Source: Drosophila miranda (lineage: Eukaryota; Arthropoda; Insecta; Diptera; Drosophilidae). From it: a stretch of DNA of 64,000 nucleotides. Where the stretch lies: positions 14,446,001 through 14,510,000 of the forward strand of contig NC_046674.1 of NCBI RefSeq assembly GCF_003369915.1. Reading direction: 5' to 3'. A model generated the notes under the pieces. That model worked only from the letters and a program-made list of their open reading frames with translations, searched no databases and had not been told where the DNA came from. How positions within the stretch are numbered: position 1 is the stretch's first letter; every line of letters starts with the position of its first letter. Positions 34,485 through 46,200 of this stretch are shown in pieces. The translations under genes and the position numbers were made by a program.

Positions 34485-35066
34485 ATGTACTCCGCAAAGA
34501 AGTCTGCCGTTCTGGCCTTGATGCTCGTCCAGCTGGTGGGCCTCATTCAAGGCGGAGTGTACAGCTATGAGGATACGTGGGTTTATCCGGACAAGACTTT
34601 GGAGTTCCCCGACAACGTTGTCCTCGGAGGCCTCGATCCCGAAGGTTACTACAACTATGTGGGCCGTGTGGTGTACAGCTCCAACGTCCTTCCGGCCCGA
34701 GTGGTTCCAGAGCTGAGCAAGGCTAGCTACAACACGGACACCCTTAGCAATACGGCAACCTCCTATGAGGTGCTCGTGTCCAACGCCACCGTCAGCTACC
34801 GCTGGAAGCGCAGCTTCGACGGCTTCCTGGAGAAAAGAGCCGTGCCAGTGGGAACAAACTCCTTGAGCGACCGCGTCTACATCTGTCGCTTCCGTGCCGA
34901 CGAGGGACTCTTCATTGGCACCCTCTACCTGGCCAAACGCGTCTGCATCGTAAAGTACGGCGAGAATCCACTGAGGCAGTCCGACAAGTACGAGATATTG
35001 GTTAGGGAACGCCAAGCTGCTGAGTTTATACCATTTGACGCGCAAATCGAAGCGGGAAAGATTTAA
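34485..35066 (+). CDS. Secreted DM9-domain protein, gene 1
   Basis: A single exon of 193 residues with a signal peptide (MYSAKKSAVLALMLVQLVGLIQG). The body has two tandem DM9 repeats: NVVLGGLDPEGYYNYVGRVVY...ARVV begins the first and SYRWKRSFDGFLEKRAVPVG...YICRFRADEGLFIGTLYLAKRVCIVKYG forms the second. DM9 proteins bind mannose-type glycans in some animals and are often linked to gut or immune expression in insects; the role of this one is not known. A TATA-like box is at 34427-34432 and a poly(A) signal at about 35095. It is paralogous to the gene at 36500 but has no intron. It lies between two sulfatase genes on the other strand. Confidence 0.92.
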   Translation: MYSAKKSAVLALMLVQLVGLIQGGVYSYEDTWVYPDKTLEFPDNVVLGGLDPEGYYNYVGRVVYSSNVLPARVVPELSKASYNTDTLSNTATSYEVLVSNATVSYRWKRSFDGFLEKRAVPVGTNSLSDRVYICRFRADEGLFIGTLYLAKRVCIVKYGENPLRQSDKYEILVRERQAAEFIPFDAQIEAGKI

Positions 35067-35545
35067 AACAAAGTATTAAATATTATTAAATGCAAATAAA
35101 ATCATACAAATATTTATTGAAAAACACAACAATTTATTCAGAGAATGATCAATGGCATGAGATCCCATACATACATAAATATATATTGTACCATCCAATA
35201 AAATACTGGAGATTTCTACACATGCTATAAGGTGTGAAGGTACAAGGTGAAGGTGTACAAAAATAACAACATCTATAAAAATTGGAATTTCGAACATTTA
35301 TACTATATACATTTTTTGATTTTAAACACCGATGGTAAAGATGGGAGTGAAGTTTACAATGTGCCAAAGGAGAGCCAACACTCTGAAGAATATTCAGTGT
35401 CTATTACTTTAAGAGTCCTACTTAAATTACATCCAAGACATGAAGATCTTATAAGACCCTGGATATGGCATACCATTGGCTTTTGAAATGTTAGATCGTT
35501 TAATTTACTCATCACTAAATAACGTGTGAATACGTTGGCTGCCTT

Positions 35546-36113
35546 TTAAGTCCGTAGGCTGTAGTGAAGCACCAACAAAATATCATTGAAAATTATGTTA
35601 TTGCTCTTAACTTTGCATCCGCTGAAACTAATCTTGGCAGCACTTTTTCGACTCCTCGGAAACGAGTGTTTTTTGGAGGAAAATGTCTGCATCTTATGAG
35701 GAAAATCCTTCCTGACGGCCAACTGTTCATACAATGTTGAGTGTACCTTGGTTCCTCTAATGCCCAAAGATGCCTCAAAGTCATGGTATTGACGATATTG
35801 CAATTGCCAATTCCGCACAGCATCCATTTTTTGGACGACCCTCACGGGATTCGTTCTGCAGTGAAGGACGTACAATTCTGAATTCCTTTTACCGGTTTTT
35901 TGTTGCGGCAATGCATGGTGCTTCATCGCCAAAAGTTAAACTAAGTTGATCGAAGTATTCTTGTCTCAAAATTCCACTTCGAAAATTGTCAAAAATCATG
36001 ACACGGAAATGTTCAATTTTTCTCCAAAGAAGAATTTTTCGTTTATCGTTAAATGATATAAAACACGACCGTAGATGACAAAGTTCTATGCAGGATTTGG
36101 TTAAAAAGTGCAA
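35546..36113 (-). mobile_element. Decayed mariner-family transposase fragment
   Basis: Two minus-strand frames carry mariner transposase remains. One (35889-36113) includes FRSGILRQEYFDQLSLTFGDEAP, the N-terminal helix-turn-helix region (quoted in part here). The other (35546-35932) includes EASLGIRGTKVHSTLYEQLAVRK, the second DNA-binding half. The match to insect mariner sequences such as ASLGIG..QIHSILHEQLGVRK is strong. The two parts are in different frames, and the catalytic DDD/DDE part is missing, so it is a dead 5' fragment. I did not identify terminal inverted repeats. It lies between the two DM9 genes. Confidence 0.78.
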
Positions 36114-36392
36114 AACTTTTAAATGGATTTGACTTAAAAGACTACTCGTATATTACAACCTTTTCTTTGAAAATAAATTTCTGTATCGACCGATGGAGCT
36201 GGTTAATCATCGAATTATCTTACTAAGAAATTGATTAATTAATAATCTAATATTATGAAATGCCTTTTAGGTCTAGAGGGGGATTTTTACCTTAGAAATG
36301 TCTTCTATTTTTTATGGAGCAATAAAATCACGATGCGCAAACTCACTCTCAAGCATGTTACTCACCGAATCGATCCTATCAATAGTAATCAT

Positions 36393-36469
36393 CTGATAGC
36401 GATAAGAGTAACAAGACTGCGGCGATAAGGAGGTAAGTATAAAAGCTGTGCACCTGGCCAGACGATTCA
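36393..36469 (+). promoter_or_regulatory. Promoter of DM9 gene 2: GATA sites, TATA box, initiator
   Basis: GATA-type motifs lie at about 36395-36399 (TGATAG), 36401-36406 and 36424-36429 (GATAAG). TATAAAAG follows at 36438-36445, and an initiator-like TTCACATT places the start site at about 36469, 31 bases downstream of the TATA box. The spacing is textbook. GATA clusters suggest control by a GATA factor active in gut or fat body. Confidence 0.65.
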
Positions 36470-36499
36470 CATTCATTTGGTATCCAAGAAACCCTCGAG

Positions 36500-37091
36500 A
36501 TGTACAAAGCTGCCTGTTTAGTGTTGGCCCTGTGCGCAGTCGCCTCGGCGGTGCCCTCAGCCTTTGGTAAGTAAACCATGGATCCTGGCTATGGAGCGAT
36601 ACTAATCCTGCAATTCTCCAGATACCGAGCACGTGTGGAAGGCCGGAAACCTGTCGTACCCCTTCCCCAACAACGCCATTCTGGGAGGATTCGATCCTTA
36701 CGGCTACAACATCTATATTGGCCGCGTCAAGTTCGGCACCACGATCGTGCCAGCCCGCGTAGTCGCGGAGACGGGTGTCGCCTACTTCAACAACCAGCTG
36801 ACGGCCTCCAAGGCGACGACATACGATATCCTGGTAATCGAGCGCGACTATAAATACGTATGGGTCCGCAGCTTCGACGGCTTGTACGAGTTTGGCTCCG
36901 TTGCCGTGGGCACTTCGAACTTCAATGAGCGCGTGTTCACGTGCCGAGCCAAGACCGACGGTGGCCTGCTCATCGGCATGCTCATGCTCAGCGAGAAGCT
37001 GTGCATCATCAAGCACGAGACCCTGGCCCTGCGCAAATTCGACAAGTACGAGGTCCTTGTGGCCCTGCCGAAGAATGGAACCATCTATTGA
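36500..37091 (+). CDS. Secreted DM9-domain protein, gene 2
   Basis: Two exons, 36500-36566 and 36622-37091, encode 178 residues. A signal peptide (MYKAACLVLALCAVASA) is split from the body by a 55-bp intron. The body carries two DM9 repeats: NAILGGFDPYGYNIYIGRVKFG...ARVVAE, then KYVWVRSFDGLYEFGSVAVG...FTCRAKTDGGLLIGMLML. It ends RKFDKYEVLVALPKNGTIY. It is the paralogue of 34485-35066, sharing ILGG(F/L)DP, RSFDG and LCIIKH/VCIVKY-type segments. A polyadenylation signal lies at about 37150. Confidence 0.92.
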
Positions 37092-37965
37092 ACAGGGAAA
37101 ATCTACCAATCATGATGATCTCTTTGTGACAGTTTAAATCGCATCTCTAAAATAAATACACAAAACGATAATTTATATCAAATATGTTTTACTCGCAATA
37201 TTTCTATGCCTAAAGACATTAAGAAACGTATGTATATATCTATGTCTATATATGTACATTCTCTGATTTCAAAGAAAGTATATTTATATATTATTCTTGT
37301 ATAATAATCTATATTTTTGTTTGCCTAATTTATGGCTGGGATAACAATGACTTTGATAACAATACGCTCGAAAAAAAATCTACGCTGAAATGCTAATTAT
37401 AGAACTGAATAATTGGTGATCATAGATCACTGATGTATGATGATTTCTTGGAATGTTTCTTAGAAGACAGACGACAAAAAATAAATTTTCTAACAACAGC
37501 AAAGCTGTATATCACACAACAAAGCCACTTCAAGCACCTCCAAAGCTCTGCCTGATGGACAGTGATTCCTTTTTAGGGATCTTTTGATTGATTTACGTCT
37601 CTTTTATATAGGTATGTATTTATATATTGACGGGGGTTTTGCAACTATCACAATTCACAGAAGCGATGGGCCCATCGATAAGATAGGCACATACATAATC
37701 TAGTTGATTGCCATTTAGACACTACTAAGAACCATTAATGGTTCCAACTAACAGTTTAGTCGGACCTTTCGCCTGTGAGTTCTATGGAATGTTGCAGAAG
37801 AAGAGCTGTTTTGTTTCCAAAATTACGACGTTTCATTTCAGAGTTGGGATTGATTTTTGGGAGCATACTTTTGGGCCAGATGTCTGCGGAAATGTATGTA
37901 TATACATATGTATGTAGAAAATATTTTGCATGCTTTATGTAAATATTTCGAAATCACTTACCAGT
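37092..37965. other. Intergenic between convergent DM9 gene 2 and sulfatase 2
   Basis: AT-rich DNA with ATGTATATA-type runs. It should contain both 3' UTRs; I see no further gene. Confidence 0.5.
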
Positions 37966-40005
37966 TTACAATATCCACCAAAAGCCTACGAATACTACCA
38001 GAAGAGGGTTTAATCGTTCAACGCTCCACATGATGGCTGCCCCGGAGGCCTGTTCGTCCTGCCACCAGGTCCACTCGTTGTGGTAAAAGCGTGGATCGCA
38101 ATCCGGATCCTCTGGCATGTTGTTCGGAGCATGGGCCTGGCTTGCAAACTGCTCGATGCGTTGCAGCAAGTCGAGAAAGATGGTCGTGTTGCGGTAGTCC
38201 TCGTACAGATTGTTCCGCTCGCAGGGATCCGCATCGATGTCGAAAAGACAGGGGGCCAGTAGCGGGAGACACGGCTTGGTCGTGCGCGGAGGCTCCGGGC
38301 ACTCGATCTGGGCCTGCTGCCGGAGACTGGTTATGTTGCGCTCATTCTGGCTCCCCATAAGCAGTTGGAGGTGCTGCCAGACAGTGGTGTTGCGGATCAG
38401 CTCCTCGTAGTTCGCGGATCGGGGATCCACTTCCCGCGTTACCCGCTCGCCCAGCCAGCCGTCGAAGAGGGCCGCGTTGGTGGTGCCGTTCACCACCTTC
38501 CACTTGCCTCGGGTGTAGGCCAGATAGGGTGCCGACGGGTCCATGTCGATGTTGTGCACGATCTCTCGCTCCAACGACTCGTAACCGTACTTGAGGGCCG
38601 ACCAGAGATTCATTCCGTCCAATTGCAGGTCCGGATCTGGCGCTATGCCCGCCGCTGCGGCGAGCGTCGGCAGAAGGTCGCCAATGTAGGTCTGCTGCTT
38701 CCACACGGTGCCCAGCCGCTCGAACTCGGTGCTCCAGATGGCCGCAGACGAGCGCAGACCTCCCTCCCAGGGAGAGTTCTTTTGCTGTAGATCAGAAAAT
38801 CGGAATCAATAGGACCAATTGACCGGATTATCTGATTCTCTGTGCGATACTTACGCCTCTCAAGGGATAGTTGGAGGCCGTCGTCGAGTGCTCGCCCACT
38901 GTGGGTCCGCCGTTGTCCGACAGGAAGAGTACAATGCTGTCCTGCAGCATCTGCTGGCGGGCCAGGGCATCGATGACTCGCCCCACACTCCTGTCCAGCC
39001 GCGATACCATGGCGGCGTAATAGCGATGGGTCTCGTTCCGGATGTACTCGAACTTGGCCAGCTCCTCGGCGGGGGCCTGCATGGGATCGTCGGCGTTGGC
39101 CGCATGCGGGGCCAGGTGGCTGAGGAGCAGGAAGAGTGGCTGGCTGCTGTTGCTGCCACTGTGCTGCTCGATCAGCTCGACGGCCGCGTCGCTGAGCACG
39201 TCGGTCACGTAGTGGCCCACCTGGTCGTGAGTGACGTTCAGATTAAGGCGAAAGTCATGCCCTCTCGCGTAGTTCTTGCCCTGCAAGGAACCCACAGAAG
39301 TAAAGCATCTTCAGCATCGACTTTTCAGAGCCTTCTCTCACATTTTGCTGGTAGGTCTGGTCGTAATAGTCCACATAGGCTCCCAAGTAGCCCAGATGAT
39401 GGTCGAAGCCCCGCTGGGTGGGCGTAAAGTTGCGCTGCGACATCCCCAGATGCCACTTGCCCAGGAGACTGGTGTAGTAGCCGTTCTCCCGGAAGATCTC
39501 CGCCATTGTCTTCTCCTGCTGCGGCAGACCCCAGGGCTGATTATTCACGATCACATAGTGCTGCATGCCTGAGAATAGATTTGCTATTGGTCTGCATTCG
39601 GGTCGGATCTATTCGCGATAGAAACCTGTGTTAATGGGATATTTTCCAGTGAGAAGAGCAGCCCGGCTGGGAGTGCACATGGCAGCGGTGTACAGATTGT
39701 TCAGAATCACTCCGCTATATGCCAAGGCGTCGATATTGGGCGTGAGAAAGTTATTGGAGCCCCGAAAGCTCACATCGTCGAAGCCCTGGCAAGGGGGATG
39801 GGATCTATAATTAGCAGCGATTCAAACGATCATACTAGACACTCACCATATCATCAGCCATTATGATGATGATGTGCGGTTTTCCGGGGGATCTCGCGTC
39901 TTGACCATTCGCCAAGGCAATGGCTAATCCGGCAGTTAACAACAAAATTATCGGCACATTTCTATGACCATTTGTCATTTGGCTCAGATCAGTTGACATC
40001 GCCAT
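37966..40005 (-). CDS. Arylsulfatase B-like sulfatase, copy 2
   Basis: Minus-strand exons 39847-40005, 39626-39785, 39342-39568, 38855-39280 and 37966-38784 give 596 residues. The chosen start is the ATG at 40005, followed by a hydrophobic signal segment ([18 protein letters not shown]); in-frame Mets at 39999 and 39981 are alternatives. Catalytic features are intact: [19 protein letters not shown] (formylglycine site), GKWHLG and LSDNGGPT. The first two intron positions match the paralogue at 30146-32121, while an intron inside the region after YYDQTYQQN is extra. It ends in a hydrophobic segment ([12 protein letters not shown]) that suggests membrane anchoring. It is likely secreted or lysosomal; the substrate is unknown. 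Confidence 0.92.
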
Positions 40006-43000
40006 GGCGCCATAAATGGAACTGGAAACAAAACTGAAATTAAGGAAAAAAGTCATTTAACAAAATAAACATAGTGAATGGCGATGGCACTGGCGATAAG
40101 TCGGTGTGGGACACTATTCCAATGATGGATGAGTTTTCCTTTCCGTTCCGTTCCGTTCCGCATAGATGTACATATGTAAGTACCTATGTATTAGCCGTTT
40201 AATACAATCCATCCGACTCATCTACCTAGTGAAAATCCACCTGGCCTAATATTGTATTATTTTCATGGGGGTTTTTTCCCGTTAATTTTCGGCCCAAACT
40301 GTTTCTTTGCCGTTTCGTTAATTGAGAAATAAATTGAGTACAAAAAATGGAAACAAGCAAATATTAGCCATCACATTTTCACTGCACTGCACTTGAACAA
40401 ATATTTTCAGCAATACTCGTATTGTTTAACAAAGTGTGACGGATTCTGGCGGACAAATTACACGGCTAATGAGTAGCACCAAAATTAAATGCAAATGTGT
40501 TGAAGCTGGGAATGAGAGTTGGCCGAATGCCATAGAAAAGATACATATGTATATGTACATACTACATATTACATATGCATGTACAACATGTACATACATA
40601 CATACGAGTATGTTTATAATTGATTGGCTTGACCTGCCAGTTGTCTTGCGAATACACTTTTCTTATTAAAAGATGGCATATGCCTGTAGGCAAGAAAAAT
40701 GCTTACAAAATATAATGTTTGATGGAAGATTTTTAAACCAATAAATATTTTGTCATAAAGAATATATGTATATATGTATATATGAGAACTGTTTAGGGGG
40801 CTAATCTGCATCTGCAATGATCTTTACAATTTTTTTACATTTATATTTACTCTGTTTGCCCAGTGCATAAAAATGGGTGGTGTCTCTGCCCTCGGAACTA
40901 TCGATGGATTGAAGTACATAGAAAAAAATCTAAGTACACACATACTCGTATATTTTGTTGTATGCATGTAGAATTGCACTTAGATTGATTGAATTGATTG
41001 ATTGTTGCCTATTTAAGGCTTTCTAAGAGGTAGCCACCTTAGTTTTAAGCTGCTTCGAGCATTTTTTAAGTTTTTAATGGTTAAAAACAACCGAGAAGCG
41101 TTTTTTCCCACACTTTTACCGTTTCTTTTTCTACTCCAGCGCCGGACAGACAAGCGAAAACACAGCGAACGAAAGCACAACAAACGCGAAACACACACAA
41201 TGGGCTTATCAGGCCTCGTTCGCGATGGATGGTGTGGATCTCTGTGTGGACTGGTGGGGAGTTAACGGAATCAATTGGCGGGGGCCAGTCGATCGGGCGC
41301 GCTCAATGTTGCGGTGGGTTTGGTCGTCAGCTGATTGCTGAGGTGAAATAAAGTGAGTTACCACTCTCTCTCTCTCTCTCTGTTTGATTCTCTCTCTCAT
41401 GACAAACTCTCTGGATTTCCCACCTTGCCTAAGAGCACCTTGTGGTGGGTTGAGTATTCGAATTTCTACCTTGGCGCGCTAGCCCACGCGCTAGTTCGAT
41501 TTAAATATTAATTAATTAACTTTTAACACGACCTAAAAACATTTTGCCAAAAGTCTACAAGAGACTAATTGGTCTAGGGTTTCTTAGGTCTTCCGGTGGC
41601 TTTTCTGGCTTTGGCAGCATGATCATGTGGACTCATCTCCAGGCTTTGGGGAACAGATATAGAATAGAATAGCACTGTTTGGTAGCGCCTTTGCCACAAC
41701 ATTTTCAATCCTGTCGTTGCAGGGGCCTTCTTGGACTTGAGTTTCTTTATGTCCACCAAGATTTCTTGAAAAGTGATTGGCGCAACAGGGAGCTCCATCT
41801 GGTGGGTCTATGGTTGGGTGGGTAAAGCCTGACTCCATCAGCGCTGATCGAAGAGCTCCTCTGAGATCGGGGTGATTGGCCTGGGCTTTCTGAGTTGCTT
41901 GAGCCGCAGCTGAGGTGGACGGGACTTGGCGAAGTTTTCCCGTTTTCAGTGAATCGGATCCACGACGATCCACGATAAAAGCAGATCTTGCCTTGGATTC
42001 AGGCATTGGCTTCAACGAAAGTGCGAGCGCTGTCCTTGATGCGGTTCTTGGACGACAATAAGAGGCTGACGTTGTGCTTGACGTGATAGCTGTTGTGACG
42101 GTCGATGTGGTAGTGGTTGCTGGTCCAATCCCTTGCAATAGGGTATGCATCAGACCATTAGCAGAAGGAGAGTCCGGCATCATCATCTCTGTCTTCATCC
42201 ATTGCAGCGAGAGACAATGGAGGGACAACCGGCAAACTTAATAGCCGGTTTCCAGCACGCAAAACTTTCTCGACCGAAAATTTTTCGGGCTAGACCCAGT
42301 CTGGCCGAATTTCATAATATATATATATAATTATACAAAATATTAATAATTAAATAAAGTATTCGATTTGGAAGTTGTGAATAAATTGTTATCAATAAAA
42401 GCATTGATTAATAAATACAGATTAAATGCCATCTACGCGAAAAAGAATTTCAATGATTCATTCATTCAGTGATTCGTTGCTCTTATTGATTAACATGTGA
42501 ATCGGTGACGTTAATTATATACAAATTATCAATTTCTTTTTTTAAATGTATGCCAGGGGTGATATCTTTAGATTCCAGGGGCATAAGATACCCTAAAATA
42601 CGTTCATATAAGATCTACCACCGTCCAATCGATATAAATATAGTTTACCTGTTACAACCCTCAAGCAAATACTGCATTCCTTAGTTCTCTAAAACAATCA
42701 GGTAGAGTTATCAGTAAAGAACCTAATATCCATATCCATCGCTGAAATAGTTCGCATGCTCGGATTTGTTATGAGAGTCAAATGGCGCCTTATTCTTAGA
42801 AACTCTACCAAGGGAAATAGGAACAGGGCTGATGCAATAGAAAATGCCTTTTAATAAGCTTAAAAAGACTACCAGAGAGCGTGAGAGAGGGAGAGAGTGG
42901 GAGAGAGCTGGATATGATTGTTGTACCTCTCCGCGATTGGGGTTGTCAGCCATACGCACTGGGCCAGAAGTCAGGGCCAGCATTTGGGCGAAACGAAGAC

Positions 43001-43245
43001 GTTGGCAACCCGGTTCCTCTCTTTGAATCGACCAACAATAATGGCCAGAGAGCACGAGCAGCTGCAACGTGGTTGCGTGGTTGAAAATAATGTGATTTTT
43101 TTGCATAGTACCGGCTGCAGTACACAGTACATTTCTAGAGACCAGCAGTGCCACAGCCGCTTCCGTGTGAGGAGAGCGAGAACTTGCCGCAAATTGATGA
43201 TATTAATTGGAAGCCAAATTGATTGAATTGATTCGAGTATCAACA
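40006..43245. other. Intergenic region with LINE fragment
   Basis: Upstream regions of sulfatase 2 and of the amino acid transporter. Apart from the LINE fragment at 41574-42240, I see ATGTACATA-type short repeats and a CT tract (41364-41380), but no host gene. Confidence 0.5.
41574..42240 (-). mobile_element. Decayed jockey-clade LINE fragment
   Basis: Minus-strand frames contain TFQEILVDIKKLKSKKAP followed, in a shifted frame, by NVVAKALPNSAILF. This is the reverse-transcriptase region 'KKLK.KKAPG.DGI.N..AKALP..AI..L' of jockey-type non-LTR elements. Upstream lies a Ser/Thr/Ala-rich stretch (about 41850-42228). Frame changes and internal deletions show it is dead. Its 3' part is missing. 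Confidence 0.75.
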
Positions 43246-46200
43246 ATGGAGGAGTTCGCCGAATACTATGGGTGAGTGGAGTGGAACAGAACAGAACAGT
43301 GGCAGTGTCAGCTGAGCCGACATGCAACAAGTGCCTAAAATTAGCGTTAAATGTAATCAAATACGGCGGGTATTTTTAGCAACGGTTGACACCCACCTGA
43401 GCCACACGATCCGACCCCCACAGCGCGTAGTCCCGTGCCACCAAAATTATCTATAAACAATAAAAATATCCATATCCACGCGGCCATGCCAATGGAAAAC
43501 TCAAACAGAGCCCAATTAGTAAGGTTCCATGAAAGCAAACGAAGAGAATCCATTCTGAAGTTTGGACCAAATAGCTTCCCTGCAAAAAATGTTTTGATCA
43601 GCATACTGCATACTTCAGCAAACTGAAGCCGTGAAGCCGATACAAAAATTATACCAATCTATCGGGTAGCTAAAAGCAAATAGAAACATATAGGAAACCA
43701 CTGGAAATGTTTTGAGAAGGCATTCACTGAAAAATAGGGTTTCAGGTTCCACAGCTATCCATGGAAGAGGCTTCAAGGCATCATTATTTTCCCCTAAAAT
43801 TTGTCATCCTTGACGCTCTACATGAGAAATTGCACAACTTGTAATGGAATTTGTATGCAAAATAGACATATTAGGCATTCCTTTAACGGAATGTTATTGT
43901 CAGCATTTTCCGGGTTGCCCTTCATATCAGTAATGCGCCATAATCATAATCAAAAATACTATACCTCAACCGCTAATCGATCATGACAATTCATTAGGCT
44001 TTTGGGGCCACAGAGGTCATGTTAAGTCACCTGGCATGGAATTCTGAGAATTCCCAGGTCCCAGGGTAGGGTACGTAGGGAAGACTGCTCTACGAGCATG
44101 GTGACGAATTAATTAGCGTTATCATCGCCAACGACGTGATTCCACCTCGTTTCATGGCGCCTCGACTTCGTGTCCGACCTGAGGATGCGGCTTGCCCACA
44201 CATCGTGGGGTGGGTAAAGGCGGCAAGCAGCTTCTCCCTCAACTCAACTCACCACGATCTCCCCGGGCCGTACACCCAAATGCGCTATTTAACGGTTTCG
44301 CATTCACGTTTAAAGTTCAGACACAGCTCGAACAGTCTCTGGCTCTATACGATTCAATTCTGGAATTCAATTAGAAAGAAAAGATACATTGTTTAATTTG
44401 ACGACTCACATTCTTGCCATTTGATTCCGTGCCTGGGAATCGAACTATAAAAGATGGATTATTATTTGTGATACTTGAAAGCTAAAAAAAATACCATAAA
44501 ATAGCTGTGGAAAACTTGTGATACGAATAAAGAGACAAACAGATTGCTTTCGTTGATAATCTCCAAGGGATTTTGATTATTTCTTAAAGAAAAAAGGTGA
44601 GAATATTAGGGAATCGAAATAGTTTACGCTTTAATTTAAGAAAATTTCAAAGGAAAAACTTTAACGTTTATTTAAAAAGGAGTAAAGCACGCACAATAGC
44701 GCATAGGAACTAAGAAGAACTCTAGTCTCTACCAGTTTAGATTGGGACCATACAATTTCTTAATAACAGTTTGTTTTCTATGATTTTCTGGTGGGATTCA
44801 AGGCCTGTGTTTAAATATCTACATGACCACATTCAAAAACTGGCTGAAGAAATGCAAGAATTGGCCTGAATTAACCTAGAGGATCCGATTCAATTGAGAT
44901 GCATATGTAGATGCGTTTATAATCAGATTTCCCACTTAGTCATCGGGGGATCATACCCGATGATCACAAGACTTAAATTTAAATCAGCTTTCGCGACGCG
45001 ACCTAATCATAAACAACGTAGTCTACATTCGCACATTAACAGACGCCTACTAATTTTCTTATGGCCGGCCCATAAACCCAACTCCGCACATTTCTTTTGC
45101 CCAATGGAAGCGTGGCCCATCTACAGCCACTTTCCACCGACAACGCCATCGCCACCCCCATTGCGACCCGTACAAAATCTGCGAACGTGTTAATATGTCG
45201 GTTCTTTAAGCATCAGGTGCGAGTATTTTGTAGAGCTCAGCAAAAGCCCTATAGCCCTACAGCCCTACAGCCCTACAGCCCCTACAGCCCGAACAGAGCC
45301 CAACGATCGGCCCGTTATTACATATGTACTTAATTCGATTACATTTTTCAGCATGCCGAGCTGGAGCGTGACGAATGCCTTTCGCGTGCTCACACGCAAG
45401 AAGCCTCTGGAGGACTCGAATGAGTCCAAGCTGGCCAAGGTCTTGTCGGCCTTTGATCTCACGGCCCTCGGCATTGGCTCAACGCTGGGCGTGGGTGTCT
45501 ATGTCCTGGCTGGCGAAGTGTCCAAGCAGGTGGCCGGCCCCGCTGTGGTCATCAGCTTTCTAATTGCTGCGATTGCCTCGATATTCGCTGGTCTCTGCTA
45601 TGCGGAGTTCGGAGCCCGTGTTCCCAAGGCGGGCTCTGCATACATCTACAGCTATGTGACCATTGGCGAGTTCATTGCGTTTCTCATTGGATGGAATCTC
45701 ATACTCGAATACGCAATTGGTAAGCTGGCGGCAATTCAATTGATGGCACCGCCGTCTGATTGCCATTATTTTTATCAATTAATTCTCATATTTTATATTG
45801 ATTTCCGTTTTGATGTTTTAATTTTTCGGACAGGTTCCGCTAGCGTCGTGAAAGGGCTAAGCACATATCTGGACCAACTTTGTGGGAACCCAATGAGCAG
45901 CTTTCTGGGCACCCATATGCCCATTAATATACAGGGTCTGGGTGCCTATCCGGATCTGTTCGCCTTTGTGGTCACCATACTGTTCTCGTTGGCCATTGCC
46001 GTGGGCGCCAAGGAGTCGACGCGGGTGAATAATGTCTTCACCATTCTGAACTTGGGCGTAGTTCTCTTTGTAATCATCGCGGGGCTCTTCCATGGTGAGT
46101 TCTAGTCACACACAATCTTTGGTTGTCCTTTGGTCTGATTTCTTCGATAGTTTCCAGCAGCAACTGGTCCATACCGAAATCTTCTGTGCCGGAGGGATAT

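Noticed and set aside
44894-45193. 99-codon frame in the first intron of the amino acid transporter
   Set aside because: No family, no splice fit, and the composition resembles flanking intron.
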